Assembly (NCBI RefSeq): GCF_001968835.1
Contig: NZ_MRDE01000026.1
Location: forward strand, 1-64,000
Direction of reading: 5' to 3'
Origin: Tersicoccus phoenicis
Lineage (GTDB): Bacteria > Actinomycetota > Actinomycetes > Actinomycetales > Micrococcaceae
Length of the DNA: 64,000 bases
Numbering within the stretch: position 1 is the stretch's first letter; each line of letters opens with the position of its first letter. This document shows positions 49,603-59,060 of the stretch, one piece after another. Below the pieces are notes generated by a model. That model ran no database searches and was not told the origin of the DNA. It saw only the letters and a program-made list of their open reading frames with translations. The position numbers and the translations under genes are program-made.

Positions 49603-51819
49603 ATGACCGACGTCACCACGACCACCATCACCGCCGCTCCCACAGGTCCCGCCGCGAACACGTCCGGGTCTGCGGCGCGGAGGCCTGCCACCGACTTCCA
49701 CGACCTGGACCGTTTCCTGCGCCTGCCGCGCCTGTCCGGGCTGGCGCTCAGCCCCGACGGCACCCGCCTGGTCACCGCGGTCGCCACCCTCAACGGCAAG
49801 GGCACCGCATACGCCACCGCGCTGTGGGGGATCGACACCCGTGGGCAGGCGGCCGCGACCCGGCTGACCCGCAGCGCCGAGGGAGAGGCCGGTGCCGCCT
49901 TCACCGCCACCGGCGACCTGCTCTTCACCTCCGCCCGCCCGGTCCCCGACACCGACGGCGGTGACGATCACGTGGCCGCGCTCTGGTCGATCCCGGCCGC
50001 CGGGGGCGAGGCCCGCATCGTGCACAGCCGGCCCGGTGGGGTCGGGCCCGTGCTCACCGCCGCCGACGCCGACGTCACCGTCGTCCGTGCCAACGTCCTG
50101 CCCGGCGCTCACGACGAGGCGGAGGACGCCGACCTGCGAGCCGCGCGGAAGACCGCCACCGTCTCGGCGATCCTGCACGCCGGGTACCCGGTGCGGTTCT
50201 GGGACGCCGACCTCGGGCCCGACGAGCCGCGCCTGTTCGCCCTCGAGGCCGGCGCAGCGCCGGGCGCCGGGGAGAAGCCGATGCCCGGCACCACCGACGC
50301 CGCCGCCCCCACCGAACTGCGGCCCATCACCGTGGGCATCGGCAACGGGCTGATGCACGCGGAGCAGGTGATCAGCCCCGACGGCGCCACCGTGCTCGCC
50401 GGGGAGACGGTCGCGCTCGCGCGCGCGGACCTGCGCAACGTGCTGATCCGCATCGACGTCGCCACCGGGGAGTGGGTCCGGCTGGTCGAGGACGCCGACT
50501 GGGACTATGCACCCGGTCCGATCAGCCCGGACAACACCCGGGCGGTCGTCGTGCGAGACCGCCGCACCACCCCGGAGCGGGCCGGCCAGTTGCAGTTGAT
50601 GCTCCTGGACTTGCGCACCGGGCAGACCTCCCCGCTGGCCCACGACTGGGACCGCTGGGGCCACCCGCACGCGTGGCTGCCGGACGGGTCCGGCGTCGTC
50701 GTCACCGCCGACCAGGACGGGCGCAGCCCCGTGTTCGTCATCGACGTCGCCACCTCCGCCGTCCGCCAGGTGACGACCGACGACGCCGCCTACACCGACC
50801 TCGTCGTCGGCCGGGACGGTGCCGCCTACGCCCTGCAGGCCAGCTACGCGCACCCCGCCGAGCCGGTGCGGATCGACCTGACCACCGGCGAGGTCACGGG
50901 CCTGCGCGGCCCGGTCACGCGGTCCGGGCTGCCCGGCCGGCTCGAGGAGGTCCGGATCGCGGCGTCCGACGGCACCCCGCTGCGCGCCTGGCTCGCGCTG
51001 CCGGACGCCGCGAGCAGCAGCGCGCCCGCCCCGCTGCTGCTGTGGATCCACGGCGGCCCGCTCTCCTCGTGGAACAGCTGGAGCTGGCGCTGGTGCCCGT
51101 GGCTGCTCGTCGCCCGGGGCTACGCCGTGCTGCTGCCCGACCCCGCCCTGTCCACCGGCTACGGACAGGACTTCATCCAGCGGGGCTGGGGTGCGTGGGG
51201 GGACAAGCCCTTCACCGACCTGATGGAGATGACCGACGCGGTCGTGGCCCGCGACGACGTCGACGACGACCGCACCGCCGCGATGGGTGGCTCGTTCGGC
51301 GGCTACATGGCCAACTGGGTGGCCGGGCACACGGACCGGTTCGACGCCGTCGTCACGCACGCGTCCCTGTGGGCGCTGGACAACTTCGCCCGCACCACCG
51401 ACATGTCGCTGTACTGGGAGAAGGAACTCTCCCCGGCGATGACCGACGCCAACTCCCCGCATCACGCGGTGGCCGACATCCACACCCCGGTCCTCGTGAT
51501 CCACGGCGACAAGGACTACCGCGTGCCCATCAACGAGGGGCTGCGACTGTGGTACGAGCTGCTCTCCCGCTCGGGGCTGGCGGCCGACGAGGAGGGGCGC
51601 AGCCCGCACCGCTTCCTCTACTTCCCGGACGAGAACCACTGGGTGCTCAAGCCGCAGCACGCCAAGGTCTGGTACGGGGTGGTCGGCGCGTTCCTCGCCG
51701 AGCACGTGCTCGGCCGGAAGGAGTCGCTGCCGACCGAGCTCGGCCTGACCCGGGCCGTGGCCGAGGAGCCGGCGGCGGAACCGGGTGAGGAATCGACGGT
51801 TGAAGCTGCCGATGGCTGA
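49603..51819 (+). CDS. S9-family serine peptidase (acylaminoacyl/dipeptidyl peptidase type)
   Basis: 738 aa, cytoplasmic as no signal peptide is visible. The N-terminal beta-propeller (about residues 30-430) has repeated LSPDGTRLV and LPDGSGVVV blades. The alpha/beta-hydrolase domain contains LLLWIHGGPLSSWNSWSWRW, nucleophile GGSFGGYMANW, acid VIHGDKDYRVP and His in FPDENHWVLKPQH. It removes N-terminal residues or dipeptides from oligopeptides. TAGAGA lies 6 nt before the ATG. Overlaps the acetyltransferase gene by 8 bp. Confidence 0.9.
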   Translation: MTDVTTTTITAAPTGPAANTSGSAARRPATDFHDLDRFLRLPRLSGLALSPDGTRLVTAVATLNGKGTAYATALWGIDTRGQAAATRLTRSAEGEAGAAFTATGDLLFTSARPVPDTDGGDDHVAALWSIPAAGGEARIVHSRPGGVGPVLTAADADVTVVRANVLPGAHDEAEDADLRAARKTATVSAILHAGYPVRFWDADLGPDEPRLFALEAGAAPGAGEKPMPGTTDAAAPTELRPITVGIGNGLMHAEQVISPDGATVLAGETVALARADLRNVLIRIDVATGEWVRLVEDADWDYAPGPISPDNTRAVVVRDRRTTPERAGQLQLMLLDLRTGQTSPLAHDWDRWGHPHAWLPDGSGVVVTADQDGRSPVFVIDVATSAVRQVTTDDAAYTDLVVGRDGAAYALQASYAHPAEPVRIDLTTGEVTGLRGPVTRSGLPGRLEEVRIAASDGTPLRAWLALPDAASSSAPAPLLLWIHGGPLSSWNSWSWRWCPWLLVARGYAVLLPDPALSTGYGQDFIQRGWGAWGDKPFTDLMEMTDAVVARDDVDDDRTAAMGGSFGGYMANWVAGHTDRFDAVVTHASLWALDNFARTTDMSLYWEKELSPAMTDANSPHHAVADIHTPVLVIHGDKDYRVPINEGLRLWYELLSRSGLAADEEGRSPHRFLYFPDENHWVLKPQHAKVWYGVVGAFLAEHVLGRKESLPTELGLTRAVAEEPAAEPGEESTVEAADG

Positions 51820-52342
51820 GCAGGACGCACCGGCCTACACCCTGCGCCGCGCCCGCACCTCGGACGTCGGGGCGATCCGGGGCCTGGTCGCCCCCCTCGC
51901 CGAGGAACGCGTCTTGATCTCCAAGGAGGCGGTCGCCTACTACGAGGACATCCAGGAGTTCCTCGTGGCCCAGGACGAGGCGGGGACGGTGATCGGCTGC
52001 GGTGCGTTGCACGTGATGTGGGAGGACCTCGCCGAGGTGCGCACCCTCGCCGCCTCCACGGCGTGGCGGGGCCGGGGCGTCGGCCGCGCCCTGCTCGACG
52101 CTCTGCTCGAGCGAGGGCGAGCGCTCGGCGTCGCCCGCGTCTTCTGCCTGACGTTCGAGGTGGACTTCTTCACCCGGCACGGGTTCGTCGTGATGGCCAA
52201 CCAGGACAGCATCGACCCGGTGGTCTACTCCGAGCTGCTGCGCTCGCACGACGAGGGTGTGGCCGAGTTCCTCGACCTGGCCCGGGTGAAACCCAACACC
52301 CTCGGCAACACCCGGATGATCCGCCGACTGGACGCCGACTGA
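51812..52342 (+). CDS. argA: Amino-acid N-acetyltransferase, ArgA/Rv2747 type
   Basis: 176-aa GNAT enzyme. TLRRARTSDVGAIRGLV, VIGCGALHVMWEDLAEVRTL, the acetyl-CoA loop WRGRGVGRALLDALLE, and the C-terminal GVAEFLDLARVKPNTLGNTR closely follow the mycobacterial N-acetylglutamate synthase Rv2747 as I recall it. It would perform the first step of arginine synthesis. ATG 51812 overlaps the peptidase end; a start nine codons earlier is less likely. No other arg genes in the window. Confidence 0.85.
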   Translation: MAEQDAPAYTLRRARTSDVGAIRGLVAPLAEERVLISKEAVAYYEDIQEFLVAQDEAGTVIGCGALHVMWEDLAEVRTLAASTAWRGRGVGRALLDALLERGRALGVARVFCLTFEVDFFTRHGFVVMANQDSIDPVVYSELLRSHDEGVAEFLDLARVKPNTLGNTRMIRRLDAD

Positions 52343-52488
52343 ACGTCGCTCCGGGTCAGCGCCCGCTCCGCCCCGGACCCCCGGTTGCTGGACATCGCAC
52401 CGATCCTCAGCCTACTGTGGATGTTCGGATGACCGCCCGACGACGGTCGTCCAGGCTGTACTTCCAACCGATGAGGGAGTTGAACACC

Positions 52489-52668
52489 ATGGGATTCGGC
52501 GACGCCATCAACAAGGGCAAGGACGCGCTGGGCAACGACCAGACCAACGGCAAGGTCGACCAGGCCCAGGAGCAGTACGGGGACAAGCTCGGCGACAAGG
52601 GCAACCAGGCCGTCGACGCCGCGCAGCAGAAGTTCGGCGGCGGCGGAGACGCGGGCGAGGGCCAGTAA
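52489..52668 (+). CDS. Small MT0933/Rv0909-like protein
   Basis: 59 aa, Gly/Asp/Lys/Gln-rich and hydrophilic: MGFGDAINKGKDALGNDQTN. It resembles the family annotated as MT0933-like antitoxins, but no toxin gene is adjacent. GAGGGAG lies 9 nt before ATG 52489. The function is more likely stress-related than toxin neutralisation here (inference). Confidence 0.6.
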   Translation: MGFGDAINKGKDALGNDQTNGKVDQAQEQYGDKLGDKGNQAVDAAQQKFGGGGDAGEGQ

Positions 52669-52747
52669 CCACAGCCCGGCCCGGCGGAGTTCCACCACCG
52701 GCCAACATCGGCGCCAGCAGGGCGCCGAACCGACGAAGGGAGAATGC

Positions 52748-52921
52748 ATGGGAATCGGAGACAAGATCAGCAACGCCGCACAGGATCTGAGCGGCAAGGC
52801 AAAGGAAGCCGCCGGCAAGGGAAGCGACGACCCGGGCCTGCAGGCCGAGGGCAAAACGGACCAGGCCGGCGCTGACGTGAAGAAGGCCGGCGAGAACGTG
52901 AAGGACGCCTTCAAGCGCTGA
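52748..52921 (+). CDS. CsbD-family stress protein
   Basis: 57-aa hydrophilic helical protein: DKISNAAQDLSGKAKEAAGK and ending DVKKAGENVKDAFKR, the CsbD pattern. CsbD in Bacillus is controlled by the general stress sigma factor; function unknown. GGGAG before ATG 52748. Follows the MT0933-like gene and ends at a hairpin. Confidence 0.78.
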   Translation: MGIGDKISNAAQDLSGKAKEAAGKGSDDPGLQAEGKTDQAGADVKKAGENVKDAFKR

Positions 52922-52959
52922 ACGTGATCCGGCCCAGGCAACGGGTCCGGCCGGCCGGG

Positions 52960-52989
52960 AGGGGCGGGTACCTGCGGGTTCCCGCCCCT
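52960..52989 (+). terminator. Terminator after the CsbD gene
   Basis: AGGGGCGGG (52960-52968), 12-nt loop and CCCGCCCCT (52981-52989), followed by TTCCCC. Located 38 nt after the stop. Confidence 0.7.
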
Positions 52990-53073
52990 TTCCCCTGCCC
53001 GGGGGCGGCGGTACTGTCAGATCACCGCGTCGACGCCGATGACGGCTCGCGGACGGACTGACGAGGAGATTCG

Positions 53074-54075
53074 ATGAAGAAGCTCATCAACGACCCGAAG
53101 AACGTCGTCATGGAGTCGGTCGAGGGGTTCGGTCGGGCGCACGCCGACCTCGTGACCGTGAACCCGGACCCGCTGTACGTGGTGCGCAAGGACCCGCCGC
53201 GGGAGGGCAAGGTCGGCCTGGTCTCGGGCGGTGGCAGCGGGCACGAGCCGCTGCATGCCGGTTTCGTGGGTCGCGGGATGCTCGACGCCGCCGTGCCCGG
53301 GCCGGTGTTCACCTCGCCCACGCCGGACGCCATCATCCCCGCCACCGCGGCCGTCGACGCCGGAGCCGGCGTCGTGCACATCGTGAAGAACTACACCGGG
53401 GACGTGCTCAACTTCGAGGCGGCCGCGGAGATGGCGCAGGCCGAGGGGAGCACGGTCCGGCAGGTCCTGGTCAACGACGACGTGGCCGTTGAGGACTCCC
53501 TCTACACGGCGGGCCGCCGTGGCGTGGCCGGTACCGTGCTGGTGGAGAAGATCGCCGGTGCCGCCGCCGAACGAGGCGACGACCTGGAAGCCGTCGTCGC
53601 GGTCGCCGAGCGGGTGGTGGCCAACGTCCGGTCGATGGGGGTGGCGTTGATGGCCTGCACCGTGCCGCACGCCGGGGACCCCAGCTTCGACCTGCGAGAC
53701 GACGAGATCGAGATCGGGATCGGCATCCACGGGGAACCGGGCCGGCGGCGCGGCAAGCTGGAGCCGGCCGACGCGATCACCGGGCACCTGCTGCAACCGG
53801 TGATCGACGACCTCGGGCTCTCCTCCGGGGAGCAGGTGCTGCTGTTCGTCAACGGGATGGGCGGCACCCCGCTGTCCGAGCTGTACATCGTGTACCGGGC
53901 GGCCGCCGCCCTGCTGGACCGGACCGGGGTGAGCATTGCGCGTTCGCTGGTCGGCAACTACACCACCTCTCTGGAGATGCAGGGGGCCTCGGCGACGGTG
54001 CTGCGCTGCGACGACGAGATGCTCACCCTGTGGGACGAGCCCGTGCGGACTGCCGCCCTGCGGTGGGGAGTCTGA
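53074..54075 (+). CDS. dhaK: PTS-dependent dihydroxyacetone kinase, DhaK subunit
   Basis: Binds dihydroxyacetone covalently on a His for phosphorylation. 333 aa. [34 protein letters not shown] and [20 protein letters not shown] (substrate His in IHGE) are diagnostic. GAGGAG precedes ATG 53074. First gene of dhaKLM; dhaL starts 3 nt after its stop. Confidence 0.95.
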   Translation: MKKLINDPKNVVMESVEGFGRAHADLVTVNPDPLYVVRKDPPREGKVGLVSGGGSGHEPLHAGFVGRGMLDAAVPGPVFTSPTPDAIIPATAAVDAGAGVVHIVKNYTGDVLNFEAAAEMAQAEGSTVRQVLVNDDVAVEDSLYTAGRRGVAGTVLVEKIAGAAAERGDDLEAVVAVAERVVANVRSMGVALMACTVPHAGDPSFDLRDDEIEIGIGIHGEPGRRRGKLEPADAITGHLLQPVIDDLGLSSGEQVLLFVNGMGGTPLSELYIVYRAAAALLDRTGVSIARSLVGNYTTSLEMQGASATVLRCDDEMLTLWDEPVRTAALRWGV

Positions 54076-54077
54076 GC

Positions 54078-54770
54078 GTGACGGGGGCGGCACTGGACAC
54101 GGCGTGGGCGGTGCGGTGGGTCCGCGCCGCCGCCGACGCCGTGGCGGAGCACCGAGCGGAGCTGGTGGACCTCGACCGGGCGATCGGTGACGGTGACCAC
54201 GGCGAGAACATGGACCGCGGGTTCACCGCCGTGCGGGAGAAGCTCGACGACGAGTTCACCGGTCCCGGCGCGGTGCTGAAGATGGTGGCCATGACGCTGA
54301 TGTCCAAGGTGGGTGGCGCGGCCGGCCCGCTGTACGGCACGGCGTTCCTGCGGGCGGCCACCAGCCTCGGCGACGACGATGCCTCCGCCGAGGCCGTGGC
54401 CGCCATGCTGGCCGCGGCCCGGGACGGCGTCGTCAGCCGCGGCAAGGCCGAGGTCGGTGACGCGACCATGGTCGACGCCTGGACTCCGGCGGTGGACGCG
54501 GCGGTGCAGGCGGCGTCGTCCGGCGCCTCGCCCGCCGACGTGCTCACCGCGGCGGCCGACGCCGCGCAGACCGGGGCCGAGTCGACCGACGCCCTGCAGG
54601 CGCGGAAGGGGCGGGCCAGTTACCTCGGCGAACGCAGCATCGGGCACCGGGACCCGGGCGCCGTCTCGACGGTACTGCTGCTGCGGGCCGCCGCCAGTGC
54701 GGCGAGCGCCGGGGCGGAGTCCGCCGCCGGGGCGGACGGCGATGGTGACGCTGCGGAGTCCCGCGGGTGA
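54078..54770 (+). CDS. dhaL: Dihydroxyacetone kinase, ADP-binding DhaL subunit
   Basis: Carries the permanently bound ADP that relays phosphate from DhaM to the DhaK-bound substrate. 230 aa. LDRAIGDGDHGENMDRGF has the magnesium-binding Asp residues; MSKVGGAAGPLYGTAFLRAA and GRASYLGERSIGHRDPGA are nucleotide and dimer segments. GTG 54078 uses the GGGGAG overlapping the dhaK stop. The Ala/Gly-rich last 20 residues are variable. Overlaps dhaM by 4 bp. Confidence 0.94.
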   Translation: MTGAALDTAWAVRWVRAAADAVAEHRAELVDLDRAIGDGDHGENMDRGFTAVREKLDDEFTGPGAVLKMVAMTLMSKVGGAAGPLYGTAFLRAATSLGDDDASAEAVAAMLAAARDGVVSRGKAEVGDATMVDAWTPAVDAAVQAASSGASPADVLTAAADAAQTGAESTDALQARKGRASYLGERSIGHRDPGAVSTVLLLRAAASAASAGAESAAGADGDGDAAESRG

Positions 54771-55519
54771 GCGTCGGGCTGGTCGTCGTCTCGCACAGCC
54801 CGAAGATCGCCGAGGGCGTGCGTGATCTCGCCGCCCAGATGGCCGCCGACGTGCGGATCGTCCCGGCCGGTGGCACGGATGACGGCGGCATCGGCACCAG
54901 CCTGGAGGTGGTGATGGCGGCGGTCGAGTCCGCGCAGAGCGGCGACGGCGTCGTCGTCCTGACCGATCTGGGCTCCGCCGTGATGACCGCGGAGTCGGTC
55001 CTCGAGTTCCTCGACGACGACGCCCGCGCCCTGGTGCGGATACCGGACGCGCCGATCGTCGAGGGCGCCGTGGCCGCCGCCGTCGCCGCCCAGACCGGGG
55101 CGGACCTGGACCGGGTCGCGACGGACGCGACGGCCGCGCGGGGCAGCCCCGCCACGTCCGGTGCCGCCGCGCCCGGTGCCGGCGCGTCCCCATCCGCTGC
55201 TGCGTCGCCGTCCGCTGCCGATGTCGACGGCCCGACCCGGGCAGGAGTCGGGAACGACGGCACCACGGCCACCGGGACCTTCACTCTGACCAACAAGGTC
55301 GGTCTGCACGCGCGGCCCGCGGCGATGCTCGCCCAGGCGCTCGGCGGCCTCGACGCGGACACGCGGATCAACGGGGTCGACGGCGCGTCGGTGATGATGC
55401 TGATGACCCTGGCCGCAGGACAGGGCGCGCCCCTGACCGTCGAGGCCACCGGCCCGGACGCCGACCGGGCCGTCCGCACCGTCGAGGAACTCGTGGGTCG
55501 CGGCTTCGACGAGGAGTGA
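54767..55519 (+). CDS. dhaM: DhaM phosphotransferase subunit, EIIA-Man/HPr fusion
   Basis: 250 aa. Residues 1-115 are an EIIA-Man domain with the phospho-His in VVVSHSPK (His10). An Ala/Ser/Pro-rich linker (about 120-165) leads to an HPr domain with His181 in NKVGLHARPAAM. Phosphate passes from the PTS to DhaL-ADP. The E. coli protein has a further Enzyme-I-like domain, absent here, so an external Enzyme I is required. GTG 54767 overlaps dhaL. Confidence 0.92.
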   Translation: MSVGLVVVSHSPKIAEGVRDLAAQMAADVRIVPAGGTDDGGIGTSLEVVMAAVESAQSGDGVVVLTDLGSAVMTAESVLEFLDDDARALVRIPDAPIVEGAVAAAVAAQTGADLDRVATDATAARGSPATSGAAAPGAGASPSAAASPSAADVDGPTRAGVGNDGTTATGTFTLTNKVGLHARPAAMLAQALGGLDADTRINGVDGASVMMLMTLAAGQGAPLTVEATGPDADRAVRTVEELVGRGFDEE

Positions 55520-55638
55520 CGGGGGACCGGCCCGCGGAGCAGTACGGTGGTCAGGCCGACCAACGGGTCGACAGCAGTCCGGGTCGTGCCGCCCCGGTAC
55601 TCGACGGCCAGCCGGTACCGCTCAGGGAGGACCACGGA

Positions 55639-56061
55639 GTGAACGTGTGGAGCGCGGTGATCGCGATCGTGTCCGGCCTGCTCGTGCTCTACGCCGTTCT
55701 GCTGATCCTCCTGGCTCTGTATGCGCGCAGGCACCCCGAAGCGGTGAGCATGAAGGAGGCGCTGCGGCTGCTCCCGGACCTGCTGCACCTGCTGCGCCGG
55801 CTCCTGGCCGACCGGTCGCTGCCCCGCGGGGTCCGCGCTCGCGCCCTCCTGCTGGTGGTCTACCTGGCCCTGCCCATCGACCTGGTGCCGGATTTCCTAC
55901 CGGTGATCGGCTACGCCGATGACGCCATCATCGTGGCACTGGTGCTGCGCTCCGTCATCCGCAGAGTGGGCCCCGGCCCGCTCGAGCAGCAGTGGCCGGG
56001 AACGCCGACCGGGCTCGCCCTGATCCAACGGCTCGCCGGGGAGTCAGACGCCGCACGGTGA
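55639..56061 (+). CDS. YkvA-family (DUF1232) membrane protein
   Basis: 140 aa: an N-terminal membrane helix, then the DUF1232 motif YLALPIDLVPDFLPVIGYAD. Function unknown. GTG 55639 has GGGAGG upstream; a GTG at 55516 overlapping dhaM would add 41 poorly conserved residues. Convergent with the amidase gene. Confidence 0.82.
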   Translation: MNVWSAVIAIVSGLLVLYAVLLILLALYARRHPEAVSMKEALRLLPDLLHLLRRLLADRSLPRGVRARALLLVVYLALPIDLVPDFLPVIGYADDAIIVALVLRSVIRRVGPGPLEQQWPGTPTGLALIQRLAGESDAAR

Positions 56062-56094
56062 GCGGAGCGCGAGATCGCTGGTCTCCCGCTCCGC
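56062..56094. terminator. Bidirectional terminator between convergent genes
   Basis: GCGGAGCGCGAG (56062-56073) pairs with CTCCCGCTCCGC (56083-56094) with one mismatch. It follows the YkvA stop directly and lies 47 bp from the amidase stop. Confidence 0.65.
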
Positions 56095-56141
56095 GAACCC
56101 GGCGGCTTCGGTGCGCCGTCAGCCGCTGATCTCCTGGGCCT

Positions 56142-57488
56142 TCACGAGGTCTCCCACGCCATCAACGCGCTCGCTGTCGCGAGCAACGTGTCGTCGTCGT
56201 GGAGGTCACCGACCAGTTGGACGCCGAGGGGCAGTCCGGACGGTCCCTGCAGGAGCGGCAGCGACATCACCGGACAGTGCAGCAGCGTCCACGAGCGGCA
56301 GAACACCGGATCGCCCGTTGCTGTGCCGAGCGGCGCCTCACCGACGACAGCCGGGACCATCAGGGCGTCGATCCCGTCGAACACGGTGGGGAGCATCGCC
56401 CGGCACCGCGCCGCCAGGTCATGCGCCTGCGCGTACTCGGCCGCCGGGGTGCGCCCACCGCGCTGCAGGAGCTCTCGGAGGCTGTCGCTGACCAGCGCGG
56501 GTTCCTTCGCGCAGAGGGCGCCGAGGCTCCGGCTGACCTCGACGTCCATGACCGTCTTCTGGGCTGCGGTCAGGCCGTCGTAGGCCGCCGGAAGCGTGAC
56601 GGGGACGAGGTCCATCCCGCTGTCCGAGAGCCGATCGGCGAACTCTTCCAGGGCGGTCCTGGTGGACCCGTCGGCTTGGTCCCACTCGATCGGCCGGGCG
56701 AAGCCGATCCTCGGCGGCCTCCCCACCCCGGGTGCTTCGCTCCCGGTTGCCGCACCGGGCACGCGCGGTGCGTCATGCGCGGACCGCTCGGAGCGGAGAA
56801 CGTCGAAGACAGCCGCGGTGTCCGCGACGCTGCGGCTCAGTATCCCCACCGTGTCCAGCGTCTCGCTGATGGAGAAGACCCCGGTCCGGTCGATGCCACC
56901 GAAGGTGGGCTTGAAGCCCACCACCCCGCAGAAGGAGGCGGGCCGAACGATGGATCCGGCCGTCTGCGTGCCGAGGGCGACGGGGAGCATGCCAGCGGCG
57001 ACGGCCGCCGCTGAGCCGCTCGACGAACCGCCCGGTGTCCGGCGCGGGTCGTGCGGATTGCGGGTCGGGCCGGGATCGAAGAGGGCGAATTCGGTGGTCA
57101 CCGTCTTGCCCGTGATCAGGGCACCGGCCGCCCGCAGTTTCCGCACGACTGCCGCGTCACCGGCGGGCCGGTGGCCGCCGAACAGCCTCGACCCGTACTC
57201 GGTCGGCAGATCCGCGGTGTCGATCAGATCCTTGATACCGACCGGCAGGCCCCGAAGCGGTCGGCCGGCAGCGTTCGGAGCGTCGTGGTCCAGGGCGTGG
57301 GCCGCCGCCCGAACGGCATCGGGATCGAGGCGCGCGAAGGCGTGGATCTGGTCTTCTCGCTCCTGGATGGATCGCAGCTGCTTCTCGGCGATCTCGGCGA
57401 CGGTCGTCCGTCCGGCGGCCACGGCGTCGACGAGAGCGAGGCCCGGGCCGGCCGCGGCGTGGCACGGTTGTCGGTTCGCTTCAGACAT
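56142..57488 (-). CDS. Amidase (amidase-signature family), transporter-linked
   Basis: 448 aa. Catalytic Lys in PVGIKDLIDTADLPTEYGSR, Ser loop TPGGSSSGSAAAVAAGM, and GTQTAGSIVRPASFCGVVGF. It overlaps the short-chain fatty-acid transporter gene by 8 bp and is presumably co-regulated by the divergent FadR-type protein. The pairing suggests hydrolysis of an amide to a short carboxylic acid and ammonia; the substrate itself is unknown. Only distantly similar to the amidase at 11832-13274. Confidence 0.88.
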   Translation of the reverse strand: MSEANRQPCHAAAGPGLALVDAVAAGRTTVAEIAEKQLRSIQEREDQIHAFARLDPDAVRAAAHALDHDAPNAAGRPLRGLPVGIKDLIDTADLPTEYGSRLFGGHRPAGDAAVVRKLRAAGALITGKTVTTEFALFDPGPTRNPHDPRRTPGGSSSGSAAAVAAGMLPVALGTQTAGSIVRPASFCGVVGFKPTFGGIDRTGVFSISETLDTVGILSRSVADTAAVFDVLRSERSAHDAPRVPGAATGSEAPGVGRPPRIGFARPIEWDQADGSTRTALEEFADRLSDSGMDLVPVTLPAAYDGLTAAQKTVMDVEVSRSLGALCAKEPALVSDSLRELLQRGGRTPAAEYAQAHDLAARCRAMLPTVFDGIDALMVPAVVGEAPLGTATGDPVFCRSWTLLHCPVMSLPLLQGPSGLPLGVQLVGDLHDDDTLLATASALMAWETS

Positions 57489-58914
57489 GGGGGACGATCA
57501 GCATGGCTGCACCGTAGATCACGAAGCCGACGAGGAACGCCGCGACGGTGAACCCCATTACCTTGCGGACGTTCAACTTGGCGATGGCCAGAACGGGGAG
57601 GAGCCAGAAGGGCTGAATCATGTTGGCCACCGCTTCCCCGGCGGCGACCGACATGGACACCTTTCCCAGGTATTCCGGCGACGACTGGCCGAGCTGGCGT
57701 GCCGCCTCGACGGCGATGGGTCCCTGCACCGCCCAGTGACCACCGCCGGAGGGAACGAACAGGGAGACGATCACCGAGCCGATGAAATTCAGGAAGGGCA
57801 ACGTCGCGACCGACGCTCCAGCCACGATGGAGGCGGAGATGACCGTCTGGAGCGGCTTGCTCTGCGCATCCGGAGTGTAGGCCAGGAGTCCGACGATGCC
57901 GCCGTAGAGGGGATACTGCAGCAGCAGTGGTCCGCAGCTCTTCGACGCTTCGGTGAACGCTCGGATGAAGCGGACGGGGGTGCCGTGCAGGAGCGCCGCC
58001 AGGATGGTGAACAGCATCACCATTGAGGAGATGTTGAGCGCGAAACCGCTGATGACGAAGTAGGTTGCACCGGCCAGGAAGAGCACGACGTTGAGGATCC
58101 ACAGTCCCTCCAGCCGCTCGGCAAAGGTCGGTCGGCCGCTGCCGGGCTGGGCGGGGGTCTCGTCGGCGGCGATCAGTGCGGCACGGTCGACGCTCCCGGC
58201 GTCGGACGGTGCCATCTTCCAGATCAGCAGGGCGAGGGCGGCGACCACCACGAGCACCGTGACGTAGCTGTACGGCTGCAGGATCGTCAGGTTCAGGGGC
58301 ACCAGTTGCTGGGTCAGCGTGTAGATCACGTTCAGCTTGCTCGTGGGGTCCGTGTTCGCCAGCGCAATGGAGCTGGAGAAGCCATTGGTCCACAACATGT
58401 ATCCCATGTAGCCCGCGGCGATCATGTAGCCGAAGTTCGCTCCCGAGAGTCGGGCGAAGATGCGCCGGCCCAGCAGTGCGCCCACCACCAGGCCGAGGCC
58501 CCAGTTCAGCACGTTGGCGACGGCGGCAGCACCGAAGCACATCAGGGCGCCCTCGACCTGGTTGCGCGGCTTGGACGCGAGCCAGTTCAGGCCCTTTTTG
58601 ATCAGCGGCGCCTCCGCGAGGGTGTACCCGCTGACCAGGATGAGCACCATCTGCAGGGCGAAGGTGAAGATGTTGTCGGTGCCCCAGACGCCCTGGTACC
58701 AGCTCGTGATGATGCCGGTTGCCGACGCGTTCGGCACCCAGAGCAGGATCATCGCCACCACGACCAAGGTCAGAATGACGGCGAACAGGAACGGGTCGGG
58801 CATGAACCGTTCGACATACCGCACGCAGAGGTCGGTGAAGCGCTGGACGAGGTTCGGTCGGCGGGTCGCGGTGTTGTCGGTACCGGCCAAGGCCGGTTCT
58901 GGCGCGGGTGGCAT
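57481..58914 (-). CDS. Short-chain fatty acid transporter (AtoE family)
   Basis: 477-aa integral membrane protein. FMPDPFLFAVILTLVVVAMI, VLILVSGYTLAEAPLI and FVPSGGGHWAVQGPI are hallmarks of the AtoE/short-chain-fatty-acid carrier family (butyrate, acetoacetate). About 10-12 helices. AGAAGG precedes ATG 58914. First gene of a two-gene operon with the amidase, divergent from a GntR gene. Confidence 0.92.
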   Translation of the reverse strand: MPPAPEPALAGTDNTATRRPNLVQRFTDLCVRYVERFMPDPFLFAVILTLVVVAMILLWVPNASATGIITSWYQGVWGTDNIFTFALQMVLILVSGYTLAEAPLIKKGLNWLASKPRNQVEGALMCFGAAAVANVLNWGLGLVVGALLGRRIFARLSGANFGYMIAAGYMGYMLWTNGFSSSIALANTDPTSKLNVIYTLTQQLVPLNLTILQPYSYVTVLVVVAALALLIWKMAPSDAGSVDRAALIAADETPAQPGSGRPTFAERLEGLWILNVVLFLAGATYFVISGFALNISSMVMLFTILAALLHGTPVRFIRAFTEASKSCGPLLLQYPLYGGIVGLLAYTPDAQSKPLQTVISASIVAGASVATLPFLNFIGSVIVSLFVPSGGGHWAVQGPIAVEAARQLGQSSPEYLGKVSMSVAAGEAVANMIQPFWLLPVLAIAKLNVRKVMGFTVAAFLVGFVIYGAAMLIVPHV

Positions 58915-59010
58915 GGCTACCTTCTCCGGATCAGGGGACAGGCCGGCGGCCGCGTGCCGGAATTGGCTCTGGCTGCCGGAGGGAGGTGCTGCAGGTCACA
59001 GCCTGCTCGA

Positions 59011-59053
59011 TTGGCCTATCCAATAGGACACCTGTAGGCTTGTCAACTAGGGT
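59011..59053. promoter_or_regulatory. Operator and promoter between atoE-like and GntR genes
   Basis: Inverted repeats CCTAT-CCA-ATAGG (59015-59027), nested with TTGG/CCAA (59011-59023), lie in the 146-bp divergent region, the expected site for the FadR-type regulator. TAGGGT (59048-59053) is 7 nt before the regulator ATG, giving a leaderless transcript. Confidence 0.6.
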
Positions 59054-59060
59054 TTCGGTC

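Noticed and set aside
52489-52668. Toxin-antitoxin pair based on the MT0933-like annotation
   Set aside because: No toxin-like gene is adjacent; the following gene is a CsbD stress protein, so the antitoxin label is not supported by context.
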